64,000 bases of DNA from Helicobacter_B zhangjianzhongii (GCF_030249855.1 NZ_JANURN010000005.1:62001-126000); one strand, 5' to 3'; positions 17,849 through 26,310 are shown, counted from the first letter of the stretch. Made by a program: numbers and translations. The notes: generated by a model not told the origin, from the sequence alone.

Positions 17849-18873
17849 AAAAAATCAGCATTTTGTTTTGTGCGGCTTTTTTGCAATTAGGAGTGGCAAA
17901 GAGCGTCCCTGTGGAGAGTGCTGAGATTAAGTATGGTGTCTTAAGCAAGGTAGAGAGCTTTGTGGGTAGTGTGCGCTTTAAGGAGACTAGCTCTGTGGCT
18001 ACTTCCGCGCAAGGTATGGTAGAGGGGGTGTATTTCTCTATCGGTGATAATGTCAAAAAGGGGCAGAAGCTTATCGCGCTAGATTCTGCCCTGCTTTTAG
18101 AAGATATTAAAATCAAGCAAGCAAAGATCGCCGATGCACGCTACACACTAGAGCGGCAGAAAAATGAGCTAGAACGCTACAAAAATCTCTTGCAGTCCCA
18201 ATCCATCTCTATCCAGCAGTATGAAAATCTAGAATATGAAGTCAAATCCCAAGAAGCTAGGATAGAAGCCTTGCTAGGTGAGCTTGCTATCTCCAAAGTC
18301 CAAAAAGATCAAAAGATCATCTACGCGCCTTTTGATGGCATTGTCGTGGAGCGGCGCGTGCATAAGGGCGAGTGGGTGCAAGCAGGGGCGGTAATATGCC
18401 AGATCCTAAACTCGCGTGATACAGAGGTGATTATTGATGTGCCAAGCTCTGTGGTGCGGACGCTAAAAGCAAAGCAAAAGGTCAAGCTCCATATCGGTGG
18501 CAAAGAATATCAAGGCTTTATTTCAGCACTTATCCCCCGTGCTGATACGCTCTCTAGGACATTTCCTGTGTATATTGCTGTGCGTAATGACGGAAGCTTT
18601 TTAGATGGTATGGCGGCGCGCGTGCTGCTTGATGTTAGCGGTGGTCAAAAGGGCTTTATTATCCCGCGCGGCAGTGTTGTCTATAAGGATAATAAACCCT
18701 ATGTCTTTGCTATCCGCGCGCAAAAAGCAGAGCAAATCCCAGTAGAGATTCTAGGCACACAGGATTTTCAAATGCTTGTGCGTGCCAAGCTTACAGAGGC
18801 AGATTCTCTCGTGCTGCGCGGGCAGGAAAATCTACAAAATGGCACGCAAGTGCATATCATCGAGCTTAAATAA
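17845..18873 (+). CDS. RND efflux periplasmic adaptor (membrane-fusion protein)
   Basis: A 342-residue secreted adaptor linking an RND pump to an outer-membrane channel. A signal peptide (ISILFCAAFLQLGVAKS) is followed by the first lipoyl half (AQGMVEGVYFSIGDNVKKGQ), a coiled-coil hairpin (about residues 90-145, Leu/Lys/Glu rich), the second lipoyl half (IYAPFDGIVVERRVHKGEWV) and beta-barrel and membrane-proximal domains. It overlaps marR by four bases and is followed nine bases later by the pump gene. No TolC-type gene is present in the window, so the channel must be encoded elsewhere. The arrangement resembles the H. pylori Hef systems without showing which paralogue this is. Confidence 0.92.
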   Translation: MKKISILFCAAFLQLGVAKSVPVESAEIKYGVLSKVESFVGSVRFKETSSVATSAQGMVEGVYFSIGDNVKKGQKLIALDSALLLEDIKIKQAKIADARYTLERQKNELERYKNLLQSQSISIQQYENLEYEVKSQEARIEALLGELAISKVQKDQKIIYAPFDGIVVERRVHKGEWVQAGAVICQILNSRDTEVIIDVPSSVVRTLKAKQKVKLHIGGKEYQGFISALIPRADTLSRTFPVYIAVRNDGSFLDGMAARVLLDVSGGQKGFIIPRGSVVYKDNKPYVFAIRAQKAEQIPVEILGTQDFQMLVRAKLTEADSLVLRGQENLQNGTQVHIIELK

Positions 18874-18882
18874 AGCACGCAA

Positions 18883-21800
18883 ATGAATATTGTCGCATTT
18901 TTCCTAACGCGTCCGGTTTTTGCCAGCGTGGTGGCGATATTTATCACGCTTTTTGGCTGTATCGCATTTGTGAAGATCCCCTACCAGCTTCTGCCCCAGA
19001 CCACGCGCCCTACGATTGGTATCTATACCTACTATGCAGGTGCCTCGCCCTATGAGATAGAAAAGGAGATTATCCAAAAGCAAGAAGCCAAGCTAAAGAA
19101 TCTCAAAAATCTCCAAACTTTCACTGCCACTATGCGCGATGGCATAGGGATTGTCAATTTAGAATTTGGGCTTGAGAGTGATTTGCGCAGTGCGTTTGTA
19201 GAAGTGAGTGCCAAGCTTGAGGAGATCACAGGCTATCCAGAAGGCGTGCAAAAGCCCATTGTCAAAACCACAGGGGAGACAATCCCTGTGAGCGTGTATT
19301 TGTTTGTCTCGCTTAAAGAGACTATTTTTTCCATAGATCAAGGTAGGGGCGTTGATAGCGCGATTGATACATATAAAGGCATTATAGAAAGCGAAGTGCT
19401 ACCCCACTATGAGCGCATTGCTGGTGTGGGAGAGGTGATACTCGCAGGTGGGGTGCAGCCGCAAGTCCAAATCGTGCTAAACACCGCCCAGCTCGCCTTT
19501 AATAACATCACTATCCAAGACATCATCAATGCCATAAATAAGCAAAATCACAATATCTCTGCTGGGAGCATTGACTTTGATCAGCATAATTATCGCGTGC
19601 AAACCATCGGTGAGTATCGCTCGCTTGATGAAGTGCTAAATACCATTATCCGCGTGCAAAATGGCAAAATCACACGGCTAAAAGACATCGCCAGCGTGCA
19701 GCAAGGCTACTCGAGCAAAACAAGCTACAACCGCCACAATCACGAGCAAGTCCTATCAATCCAAATCCGCCCCACCGCAGATGCCAATATCCTTGAAATG
19801 ACAGAATCCATTAAAGCCCTAACCCAAAAGCTCAATGACCAAGTCCTGCCAAGAGAGCTAGAAATCACTTGGGGGCGTGATCAAAGTGGCTTTATCCTAA
19901 ATGCCATTAGTCAAGTTAAGCAAAGCGTGCTGCTAGGTATGGTGCTAGCAATCGCAGTGCTGCTGCTATTTTTACGCAATGGGATTTCACTCATCATTTT
20001 AAGCCTTGTGATCCCTTTAAGCATTATTGGGACATTTATCGTGCTGCATATCTTTGGCAGGACACTAAATATCATCTCCCTTGCTGGCATATCCTTTGCT
20101 ATTTCTATGGTGATAGATTCTGCCATTGTCGTGCTAGAATCCATTATCCGCAATCGCGCTAAAACGCCCAACTCCCCCGTAGAATCCACTCTTACAGGGG
20201 TGAGAGAAGTCATAGGCGCGCTTTTTGCCTCAAGCATTACGACAATTGCCATTTTTGTGCCAATTTTCTATCTCAAAGATGAAGCTGGGCAGCTTTTTGC
20301 AGATATTGGGATAGCTGCTAGCAGTGCGATTGTGCTGGCATTTGTGATTTGTGTGATTATCGTGCCGGCGTTTTTGCTGCTTTTTTTACGCCGCTCCAAG
20401 CCCCAGAATCCACTTAGCCAAAGACTTGGCGCATTTGGGCTAAGGTGCGGGGATTATATAATGCGCCTTGTGCATAAATGCGTCCAAAGTGGCAGGGCTA
20501 GATTCTACACCATAGCTGGGTTTTTGGGCTTTTGCCTTGTGTTTAGCTACTTCACTTTTCCTAAAACAGACTATCTCCCGCGCGGAGAGCAGAATTTCAT
20601 CATCGCATATATATCAACAGCACCCGGTCTCTCTTATAATGAAAAGCGTTATATCGTGGATCAAATCAGCCAGCAAATCGAGCCATTTGTTTGCAGATAT
20701 GAGCGCGATGCTCTTGGGCAGGAGCTTAGAGACACTTGTATAAAATCCCTAGATGCTAGCGAGCAAGAAGAAGTCCCAATGATTAAAAATTTCTATATCG
20801 GGGCTGGGAGTTCGATTTCCTTCTATCTCATTGCCCAAGATCCTAAGCAAAGCGGCAAGCTTATTAAGTTTGCCAAACGGGCGATTGAGCAAGTCCCGGG
20901 TGTCAGCGGAGTGGTGCTGCGCCAGCAAATCTTTAGCGGGGCTTCAAGCTCGAGTATTGACATCAATGTCAGCGGGGATAATTTAGAGCAAATATTTGCC
21001 GCTTCAGCACACATCAAATCGCAGCTTAAGGAGCACTTCAGCGATGTCAATGTCCGCGTGGTGCCGGGCATTGGCACGAATAATCGCGAGATAAACCTCT
21101 ATCCTAATGATTTTGCTCTGCTAGAAAATAAGCTTGATGTAGCGAGTTTTGGCAATATTGTAAGCGTGCTTCTAGGCGGCAAGTCGCTTGGCAGTGTGAA
21201 AATCGATGATGGCTATGTCGATCTTATGCTGCAATCCCAAGAAAATAGAGAGAAAAAAAATTCCCCAGAAGATATTTTATACGCGCCAATTTATGCGCCA
21301 AATGGCAAGGTTGTTATGCTAGGGGCGTTAAGCGAGGTAGAAAGCACGCTAGGAGTCTCTACGATCCGCCACTTTGAGCAAAAGCGCAATGTCTTGCTTA
21401 TCCTAAATCCAAGTGGCAACACACCCTTAGAGGAGTTTATCACAACAATCCGTAAAGAAGTCATCGCGCCCATAGCCCAATCCTACCCAGATCTACATAT
21501 CACGCTAAATGGCAATGCCGATAAACTTAGCACGCTTAAAAATGAGCTTTTGGGCGGATTTTTGCTAGCGGTGGCGATCACTTATTTGATTTTATGCGCT
21601 TTGTATGGGAGCTTTTTTTATCCATTGCTCATTATTGCCTCTGTGCCTTTGGCGGTGAGTGGGGGGCTTATGGGGCTGTTTTTTACCAATCATTTCATCG
21701 CCTCGCAAAATCTTGATGTTATGACTATACTAGGCTTTATTATCCTTGTGGGAAGTGTGGTGAATAATGCGATTTTGATCATCTATCAAGCACGGATAAA

Positions 21801-22047
21801 TTTCTACACCTATAAAATGCCTTGGACGCAAAGCGTGCTGGATTCTACCAAAACGCGCCTTTCGCCTATTTATATGAGTATGCTTACAAGCGTGCTGGCA
21901 CTGCTGCCTTTGGTGGTCTTTGCAGGAGAGGGGAGCGAGATTTATCGAGGGCTTGGCGCAGTGCTTATTGGCGGGCTATTTTTCTCTACGATTGTGAGTG
22001 TGTTTATTATCCCGGCGATGTTGTTAAGTATCAAGCCCAAAACCTAG
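18883..22047 (+). CDS. RND multidrug efflux transporter
   Basis: A 1054-residue inner-membrane proton-driven pump with the standard layout of two halves, each having one membrane helix, a large periplasmic domain and five further helices. Family features are FLTRPVFASVVAIFITLFG at the N terminus, KIPYQLLPQTTRPTI, GISFAISMVIDSAIVVLESI in helix four with the charged proton-relay Asp, and GFIILVGSVVNNAILI in the second half. A repeat variant encodes VESTLTG at about 20180. The stop TAG at 22045-22047 lies inside a CTAGAATCCACTTTT copy. The last coding bases plus the start of that repeat also occur at 23417-23440, so the very C terminus may be repeat-derived. Confidence 0.95.
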   Translation: MNIVAFFLTRPVFASVVAIFITLFGCIAFVKIPYQLLPQTTRPTIGIYTYYAGASPYEIEKEIIQKQEAKLKNLKNLQTFTATMRDGIGIVNLEFGLESDLRSAFVEVSAKLEEITGYPEGVQKPIVKTTGETIPVSVYLFVSLKETIFSIDQGRGVDSAIDTYKGIIESEVLPHYERIAGVGEVILAGGVQPQVQIVLNTAQLAFNNITIQDIINAINKQNHNISAGSIDFDQHNYRVQTIGEYRSLDEVLNTIIRVQNGKITRLKDIASVQQGYSSKTSYNRHNHEQVLSIQIRPTADANILEMTESIKALTQKLNDQVLPRELEITWGRDQSGFILNAISQVKQSVLLGMVLAIAVLLLFLRNGISLIILSLVIPLSIIGTFIVLHIFGRTLNIISLAGISFAISMVIDSAIVVLESIIRNRAKTPNSPVESTLTGVREVIGALFASSITTIAIFVPIFYLKDEAGQLFADIGIAASSAIVLAFVICVIIVPAFLLLFLRRSKPQNPLSQRLGAFGLRCGDYIMRLVHKCVQSGRARFYTIAGFLGFCLVFSYFTFPKTDYLPRGEQNFIIAYISTAPGLSYNEKRYIVDQISQQIEPFVCRYERDALGQELRDTCIKSLDASEQEEVPMIKNFYIGAGSSISFYLIAQDPKQSGKLIKFAKRAIEQVPGVSGVVLRQQIFSGASSSSIDINVSGDNLEQIFAASAHIKSQLKEHFSDVNVRVVPGIGTNNREINLYPNDFALLENKLDVASFGNIVSVLLGGKSLGSVKIDDGYVDLMLQSQENREKKNSPEDILYAPIYAPNGKVVMLGALSEVESTLGVSTIRHFEQKRNVLLILNPSGNTPLEEFITTIRKEVIAPIAQSYPDLHITLNGNADKLSTLKNELLGGFLLAVAITYLILCALYGSFFYPLLIIASVPLAVSGGLMGLFFTNHFIASQNLDVMTILGFIILVGSVVNNAILIIYQARINFYTYKMPWTQSVLDSTKTRLSPIYMSMLTSVLALLPLVVFAGEGSEIYRGLGAVLIGGLFFSTIVSVFIIPAMLLSIKPKT

Positions 22048-22380
22048 AATCCACTTTTGACAAGGATTCGGCTTTGCGCGATAAAGCAGGGAGCTTGCCT
22101 TTTGCTTGTGCGATAGACAATCAGTCTTATCTCCGCGCAAAAGGCGGCGCAACCCTGCTTTTTCATCGCAAATCCTAGAATCCCAAAGCGGTGATGAAAC
22201 AAGCTTAGACCCCCTAGAATCCACTTTTTGCGTTTAGGCGATTCAGTCTTGGGCGAGCGATGCGGTTGATTTTACAAATTTTGAGCGGTCATTACCGCTA
22301 AGGTAACTCCCACTCAAAATTTGTAAAAAACACCCACAGCCCCGCCGCAATTCTTAGAATCGTGTTGAAGTAAAACAGCT
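22030..22380. repeat. Mosaic intergenic repeat, copy 1
   Basis: Begins with ATCAAGCCCAAAACCTAG followed by AATCCACTTTTGACAAGGATTC, and ends with CTTAGAATCGTGTTGAAGT. A core reading GCGATAGACAATCAGTCTTATCTCC can form a GAC/GTC hairpin. It is bracketed by self-complementary arms (AAAGCAGGG near 22083 and CCCTGCTTT near 22153). This copy has an additional 16-bp perfect inverted repeat at 22270-22328. Modules shared with copies at 23160, 26030, 45060 and 63866 define the family. Confidence 0.75.
22270..22328. repeat. Long perfect inverted repeat with nested hairpin
   Basis: TTTTACAAATTTTGAG (22270-22285) is the exact reverse complement of CTCAAAATTTGTAAAA (22313-22328). Inside lies AGCGGT-CATT-ACCGCT, a second hairpin. 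The outer stem ends in an A-rich strand, so it could end transcription, or it may be the ends of a small palindromic element. It lies 220 bases after the efflux pump gene. Confidence 0.7.
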
Positions 22381-22416
22381 TGAAAAAGTGGATTCTAGTC
22401 CTAACGCCCTTTTTAT

Positions 22417-22679
22417 CGTCATTGCGAGTCGATGAAATCGGCGTGGCAATCCATATTCTGCGCCAGCAGATAATCATACTAGAATCCACTTTTTGCGATT
22501 ATAGTGTTTTTATTGCTTATGGATTGCCGCGCTCGTTTCACTCGCTCGCAATGACAGATGGCGTGGAGTGGATCACTAAAGAAGCCTGCGCTTTGCCACG
22601 CCTTGCCTTACGACAAAGCTCGCAATGACAGCCCTTATCGTCATCGCGAGCTTTGCGCTAGCAAAGTGTGGCGATCCAT
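22417..22679. repeat. Cluster of 42-bp-type palindromic elements and 15-bp motifs
   Basis: Four related elements follow one another: 22417-22453 (GTCATTGCGAG to GTGGCAATCCA), 22520-22557 (opposite orientation), 22568-22632 (longer variant, TGGATCAC to GCAATGACAG) and 22639-22679 (GTCATCGCGAG to GCGATCCA). Three 15-bp motifs are interspersed (22383, 22479, 22685). No credible gene exists between 22048 and 22820; the short open frames here are translations of these repeats. Confidence 0.8.
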
Positions 22680-22740
22680 AACACAAAAGTGGATTCTAGC
22701 CCACACTTGCAGCATAAACTTCTCCTAGAATCCACTTGCG

Positions 22741-22760
22741 TTTTTTTTTTTTTTTTTTTT
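22741..22760 (+). repeat. Homopolymer tract T20 upstream of a lipoprotein gene
   Basis: Twenty consecutive T residues end 38 bases before the candidate -10 (22798-22803) and 61 bases before the start codon at 22821. Variable T tracts close to the -35 region tune promoter strength of several H. pylori surface genes, so a similar role is plausible. Length variation itself cannot be seen in one sequence. Confidence 0.75.
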
Positions 22761-22797
22761 GATAGAATCCCAGCTTGCCTTTTGTTTTACAAAAGGG

Positions 22798-22803
22798 TAT
22801 AAA
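22798..22803 (+). promoter_or_regulatory. -10 element of the TRL-like lipoprotein gene
   Basis: TATAAA lies 18 bases before the ATG at 22821, with TTTTAGGAG as ribosome site between them. The T20 tract falls just upstream of the expected -35 position. Confidence 0.5.
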
Positions 22804-22820
22804 AATTTTAGGAGTGTTTT

Positions 22821-23132
22821 ATGAAAGGAATTTTTGTAGGTTTGAGTATGGCGGCTGCTTTGGCGTTGTTTTCAGGATGTGCTTCTACTGCTCCTGTTGG
22901 CGCGCTTTATACTGATGCATCTTTGCCCATAACGGCGACTTCTGCTAGTGGGGCTTCTAAGGAAGGTCAAGCGACTTGCACGAGTATTTTAAGCCTTGTA
23001 GCCACAGGGGATTGCTCAGTAGAAGCAGCGGCGAAAAATGGGCATATCCAATCCATTAAAAGCGTAGATTCTAAAGTCTTTAGCGTGCTTGGGATTTATA
23101 GCACTTATACGACCATTGTCCGTGGCAACTAG
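22821..23132 (+). CDS. TRL-family lipoprotein
   Basis: A 103-residue predicted lipoprotein. The N terminus (MKGIFVGLSMAAALALFSGC) is a signal peptide with lipobox LFSGC, so Cys20 should be lipidated and the protein anchored in a membrane. The remainder matches the TRL-like family as I know it: PVGALYTDASLPITATS, SILSLVATGDCSVEAAAKNG and a VDSKVFSVLGIYSTYTTIV end. The family's function is not established. TTTTAGGAG six bases before the ATG supports the start. Expression may vary with the upstream T20 tract. It stands alone between repeat-filled spacers. Confidence 0.85.
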   Translation: MKGIFVGLSMAAALALFSGCASTAPVGALYTDASLPITATSASGASKEGQATCTSILSLVATGDCSVEAAAKNGHIQSIKSVDSKVFSVLGIYSTYTTIVRGN

Positions 23133-23160
23133 CTAGCACAAATGTAGAATCCTGTGCTAG
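23133..23160 (+). terminator. Hairpin after the TRL-like gene
   Basis: CTAGCACA (23133-23140) pairs with TGTGCTAG (23153-23160) in an 8-bp stem starting at the TRL stop codon. There is no T run after it, so termination is possible but not certain. Confidence 0.4.
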
Positions 23161-23440
23161 ATATATCAGCACAAGCCTAGAATCCACTTTTCAAAGGGGC
23201 GATGCAGCTTTGGGTATCCATAGCGGCGATTTTAAGGATTTTCTAAAGAAACATCGCCTAGCGGCGAGCGGTGTCCCTTGTTTTAGGGGAACCGCAGACC
23301 TCTAGTCTAGCTCCCCCCTAAAATCCTTAAAAAGCCCCACTAGCAACACCGCAAATCTTAGAATCGTTTTACTCTAAAACTAACTTCAATCCTAGAATCC
23401 CAGAGCGGTGATAAAAATCAAGCCCAAAACCTAGAATCCA
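23160..23440. repeat. Mosaic intergenic repeat, copy 2
   Basis: Starts with a 15-bp motif (from 23167). Its outer arms are TTTTAAGGATTTT (23230-23242) and AAAATCCTTAAAA (23330-23342), a perfect inverted pair. Between them lie AAAGAAACATCGCCTAGCGG, CCCTTGTTTT and AGACCTCTAGTCT. The ACATCGCC...CCTTGTTTT module is in the opposite orientation to copy 3. It ends with CTTAGAATCG, AGCGGTGAT and ATCAAGCCCAAAACCTAG, and the last part supplies the 3' end of the DUF268-type gene. Confidence 0.75.
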
Positions 23441-24350
23441 TTGCAGCAGTTGTAGGATCCACTTTTTTATCCCCTACTTTTTCAAACTCAAATAGCCCTG
23501 TAACACCCCAATTTTTCATATCTGGGATAGATCCTAGCCCATCTTCATCGATATGTAGCTTGCCATCTTTATACTCCATACATAGCCTTGTATCAAGCCC
23601 TACGATATAGCTCATCTCTCTAATCTGGCAGTGCTTTAGTGTATCAATAATCGTTTGTGGGCGATAGACTCTATGGGCATTGAAGCAGACTTTATCGCGC
23701 TGCCCAACAGGGACAGATATATACATTTTGCCACCGATTTTTAGCACGCGCTCAAAGGACAGCAGAGCCTTTTCCCAGCCCATAGGGTCGATTGGATCGC
23801 CATATCGCCCAAGCCCAAAATGCTCGATACTACATAGCGCGGAGATGGATTCTAGGCTAGAGTCGGCTATTTGCTCAAGATTTGTGGCATCAGCTTGCAG
23901 ATATTGTAGCCCCCCCCCATTGAGATTTAGAAAGCTTGTGTTTAGGCTAGGCAAGGGGCGGATGTCGATTAGAGTGGTGGGCTGATTAGCCCCTAGGAGG
24001 TGGGCGATAAAGCCTGCGACTGATGAGCCTACATCATAGTGGCGTGCAGGCTTTGTAGCTGTAACCTTGCGTGCGCCCCAAATATCTTGGATAAAATAAT
24101 CGCTATTAGATTCTATGCCTGCGCCATTGTTGGCGTATTTATCAGCGCGACAGATGTAGTCAAACTCTCTGCTTATAGCAAATCGCGTATCAGTATTTTG
24201 CGCGATGTAGCTGGCGCGGTCATTTTCTAGCTCGGCTTTGGTCATTTTCTTGCGTGAGATGAAGCCATAGCCTTTGTAGAGAATCATCGCTAAAGAGCTG
24301 GATTCTGGCTTTGGGAGAATGGATTTTATGAGAGATTTTAGTGATTGCAT
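23418..24350 (-). CDS. DUF268-type protein (methyltransferase-like), phase-variable poly-G tract, in frame
   Basis: A 310-residue protein starting at the ATG at 24350, which has AAGGATC upstream; an extension to 24482 would cross the aroQ promoter. The core reads DVGSSVAGFIAHLL, DIRPLPS, ADATNL, LCSIEHFGLGRYGDPIDP and VLKIGGKMYISVPVG. This is the pattern of the DUF268 family, which resembles S-adenosylmethionine-dependent methyltransferases. A G9 run (23910-23918 on the plus strand as C) encodes Gly145-147 and keeps the frame open; one base gained or lost would truncate the protein. The last residues (KVDPTTAAMDSRFWA) are translated from dispersed repeats. DUF268 genes often sit in polysaccharide clusters; the substrate here is unknown. 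Confidence 0.82.
   Translation of the reverse strand: MQSLKSLIKSILPKPESSSLAMILYKGYGFISRKKMTKAELENDRASYIAQNTDTRFAISREFDYICRADKYANNGAGIESNSDYFIQDIWGARKVTATKPARHYDVGSSVAGFIAHLLGANQPTTLIDIRPLPSLNTSFLNLNGGGLQYLQADATNLEQIADSSLESISALCSIEHFGLGRYGDPIDPMGWEKALLSFERVLKIGGKMYISVPVGQRDKVCFNAHRVYRPQTIIDTLKHCQIREMSYIVGLDTRLCMEYKDGKLHIDEDGLGSIPDMKNWGVTGLFEFEKVGDKKVDPTTAAMDSRFWA
23910..23918 (-). repeat. Poly-G tract (G9) in the DUF268-type gene
   Basis: Nine C on the plus strand, nine G on the coding strand, read as three glycines. The downstream frame is the conserved one, so the gene is ON as sequenced. Confidence 0.8.
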
Positions 24351-24383
24351 TGTGATCCTTTGTGGTGGGGTAGTGTGGGGTGG

Positions 24384-24389
24384 ATTATA
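24384..24389 (-). promoter_or_regulatory. -10 element of the DUF268-type gene
   Basis: ATTATA on the plus strand is TATAAT on the minus strand, 34 bases upstream of the ATG at 24350. It is divergent from the aroQ promoter at 24404-24431. Confidence 0.5.
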
Positions 24390-24403
24390 GCATAGGATAG
24401 TGT

Positions 24404-24431
24404 TTGTATATTTGTGTGTATCTGCTACAAT
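24404..24431 (+). promoter_or_regulatory. aroQ-peptidase promoter
   Basis: TTGTAT (24404-24409) and TACAAT (24426-24431) with a 16-base spacer, 34 bases before the aroQ start. Confidence 0.55.
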
Positions 24432-24465
24432 GCACGCTTGCAATGCGAAATAGAAAGGATAAATG

Positions 24466-24954
24466 ATGAAGATTCTAGTCATACAAGGACCAAACCTAAA
24501 CCTACTAGGACATAGAGACCCTAGGATCTATGGACCACTTACCTTAGAGCAAATCCACGACAATATGCGCACATTTGCCAAGCAAAGCAACATTTCTTTA
24601 GAGTTTTTCCAAAGTAATTTTGAGGGCGAGATGATCGATAAGCTGCAAGAGTGTGTCGGCGGAGAATATGATGGCGTGCTTATCAATCCTGCTGCTTACT
24701 CGCACACTTCTATCGCGCTTGCTGATGCGATTATGGCGTGTGGTGTGCCTGTGGTAGAAGTGCATATTAGCAATATCTTTGCGCGTGAAGACTTCCGGCA
24801 AAAGAGCTATACCGGCGCGGTGTGTGCGGGTGTCATCACGGGCTTTGGCGCGTATGGCTACCACATCGGGCTTATCTCACTTATCCAAATCATCAGCGAA
24901 GTCCAAGCCTTTAAAGCCCAAAATCCCCAAGCCGCCAACGCGCAAGCTAAATAA
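24466..24954 (+). CDS. aroQ: Type II 3-dehydroquinate dehydratase
   Basis: Third shikimate-pathway enzyme, converting 3-dehydroquinate to 3-dehydroshikimate; a cytoplasmic dodecamer in this class. The 162-residue protein has ILVIQGPNLNLLGHRDPRIYG with the catalytic Tyr, INPAAYSHTS and VEVHISNIFAREDFR with the catalytic His. The second of two adjacent ATGs is preferred because the family begins MKILVIQGPN and spacing from AAAGG is better. The stop overlaps the next start (TAATG). aroA, encoded at 15087-16535, acts three steps later in the same pathway. Confidence 0.95.
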   Translation: MKILVIQGPNLNLLGHRDPRIYGPLTLEQIHDNMRTFAKQSNISLEFFQSNFEGEMIDKLQECVGGEYDGVLINPAAYSHTSIALADAIMACGVPVVEVHISNIFAREDFRQKSYTGAVCAGVITGFGAYGYHIGLISLIQIISEVQAFKAQNPQAANAQAK

Positions 24955-26018
24955 TGTCTTCAAGCAAGCATTTTACACCCCTAGCGCGTCCGCACGCGTT
25001 TTTCACCGCTGATGAGAGTGCGCAGTATTTTGAGTGTGGATATAGCTGTGATCACGCGATTTTACTTGTGCTAGATTCTAGGAAGATCTTTTTCACAGAC
25101 TCTCGCTACACCACTGAGGCTAAAGAGTATCTAGCACGCGGCACGACACTGGTAGAGAGTGCTAATCTGCTAGAATCTATGATTGCTACTTTGAAAAAAG
25201 AGCGCGTAAGCACACTATCTTTTGATCCGTTGCAAGTGTGTGTGCAGGAGTATCAAACTCTGCTTGCAAAGCTCCCAAAATGCCGCCTAGAGCCACTGCC
25301 AAACTTCCACCAGCAGCTTAGAATCATTAAGACCGATGAGCAAGTCGCCCTAATCGCCAAATCCCAAAAGCTTAATAAAAAGGCATATAAACACTTTGCC
25401 ACAATGATAGAAAGGCTTGATAATCCCACGGAGCTGTATCTCCACGCCCTAGCGCGCCAAGCTTTGGAGCAAGATGGTAGCTATGCCCTAAGCTTTAATC
25501 CAATCCTTAGCATTAACGCCAATGCCGCCAAGCCCCACGCTCTGCCCTGCCAAGATCGCCTAAGCGATGGGGATTTGCTGCTTTTTGATGCGGGGATTAA
25601 GTATAAACGCTACTGCTCGGATCGCACAAGGACTGCTTGCTTCACACAAGGTAGAATCCACTTTAGTAAAAAGCAAAAATTTCGCGATACAAAGCTGCAA
25701 AAAATCTATGACACCGTGCGCAAAGCCCAAGAGAGTGCCATCACCAATCTACGCGCAGGAATGAGTGGTAAGCACATTGACGCCCTAGCGCGAGAAGTGA
25801 TTGATAAGGCTGGGTTTGGGAAGTATTTTTCCCATAGCACAGGACACGGCATAGGGCTTGATATACACGAGCTGCCTAGGATTTCTGCAAAAAGCTCGAT
25901 GATTATTGAAGATGGTATGGTGTTTTCTATTGAGCCGGGCATTTACTTGCCAAATCTTTATGGCGTTAGGATAGAAGATCTAGTGGTCGTGCGTAATGGG
26001 CGTGCGGAGGTATTGTAG
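24954..26018 (+). CDS. M24-family aminopeptidase (Xaa-Pro type)
   Basis: A 354-residue cytoplasmic metallopeptidase that should remove N-terminal residues next to proline. The dinuclear metal site is visible: LLFDAGIKYKRYCSDRTRT, STGHGIGLDIHE, FSIEPGIYLP and the final GVRIEDLVVV. The N-terminal 125 residues form the usual creatinase-like domain. A TAGAATCCACTTTA copy (25652-25665) is read as RIHFSK in a loop just after the first metal-binding Asp pair. It is translationally coupled to aroQ, an adjacency I recall from H. pylori as well. Confidence 0.92.
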   Translation: MSSSKHFTPLARPHAFFTADESAQYFECGYSCDHAILLVLDSRKIFFTDSRYTTEAKEYLARGTTLVESANLLESMIATLKKERVSTLSFDPLQVCVQEYQTLLAKLPKCRLEPLPNFHQQLRIIKTDEQVALIAKSQKLNKKAYKHFATMIERLDNPTELYLHALARQALEQDGSYALSFNPILSINANAAKPHALPCQDRLSDGDLLLFDAGIKYKRYCSDRTRTACFTQGRIHFSKKQKFRDTKLQKIYDTVRKAQESAITNLRAGMSGKHIDALAREVIDKAGFGKYFSHSTGHGIGLDIHELPRISAKSSMIIEDGMVFSIEPGIYLPNLYGVRIEDLVVVRNGRAEVL

Positions 26019-26029
26019 CACCGCCCCTA

Positions 26030-26300
26030 GAATCCACTTTTGACAAGGATTCAGCTTGCGGGCTAGAATCGTGGATTGCTTCATCTCACTGCGTCGATAG
26101 ACCTCTAGTCTTATCTCCTTGCTCGCCTTGCAAAACAAGGGATACCGCTCGCCGCTAGGCGATGTTTCTTTAGAAAGCCACAATTCTAGCCGCGCAATCT
26201 TAGAATCCCAAAGCGGTGATGAAACAAGCCTAAACACCCACGGTCCCCACCGCAATGCTTAGAATCGTGTTGAAGTAAAACAGACTTTGTGGAGTAAAAT
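26030..26300. repeat. Mosaic intergenic repeat, copy 3
   Basis: TAGAATCCACTTTTGACAAG, then arm GCTAGAATCGTGG (near 26063). The core follows: GATAGACCTCTAGTCTTATC, then AAAACAAGGGATACCGCTCG, then GGCGATGTTTCTTTAGAAA. The second arm, CCACAATTCTAGC, is complementary to the first apart from one mismatch. It continues with AATCCCAAAGCGGTGATGAA and CTTAGAATCGTGTTGAAGT. Two tandem GAGTAAAAYRGRCTTTGTG units close the copy. Confidence 0.75.
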
Positions 26301-26310
26301 GGGCTTTGTG

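Noticed and set aside
22380..22628. An open frame of 82 codons in the spacer after the RND pump
   Set aside because: It is a translation of 15-bp motifs and 42-bp elements (KKWILV, IILESTF), has no ribosome site, and similar frames arise wherever these repeats occur.
22741..22760. T20 as part of a rho-independent terminator
   Set aside because: No stable hairpin directly precedes the tract; the preceding bases are a 15-bp motif copy.
22030..22820. CRISPR array, because several similar short repeats follow one another
   Set aside because: Repeat orientation, length and spacing are irregular, repeats are palindromic mosaics, and no cas genes occur in the window.
26041..26255. Minus-strand open frame in the spacer before nuoA
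   Set aside because: It is wholly inside mosaic repeat copy 3 and resembles the equally spurious frame at 22024-22224; not a gene.
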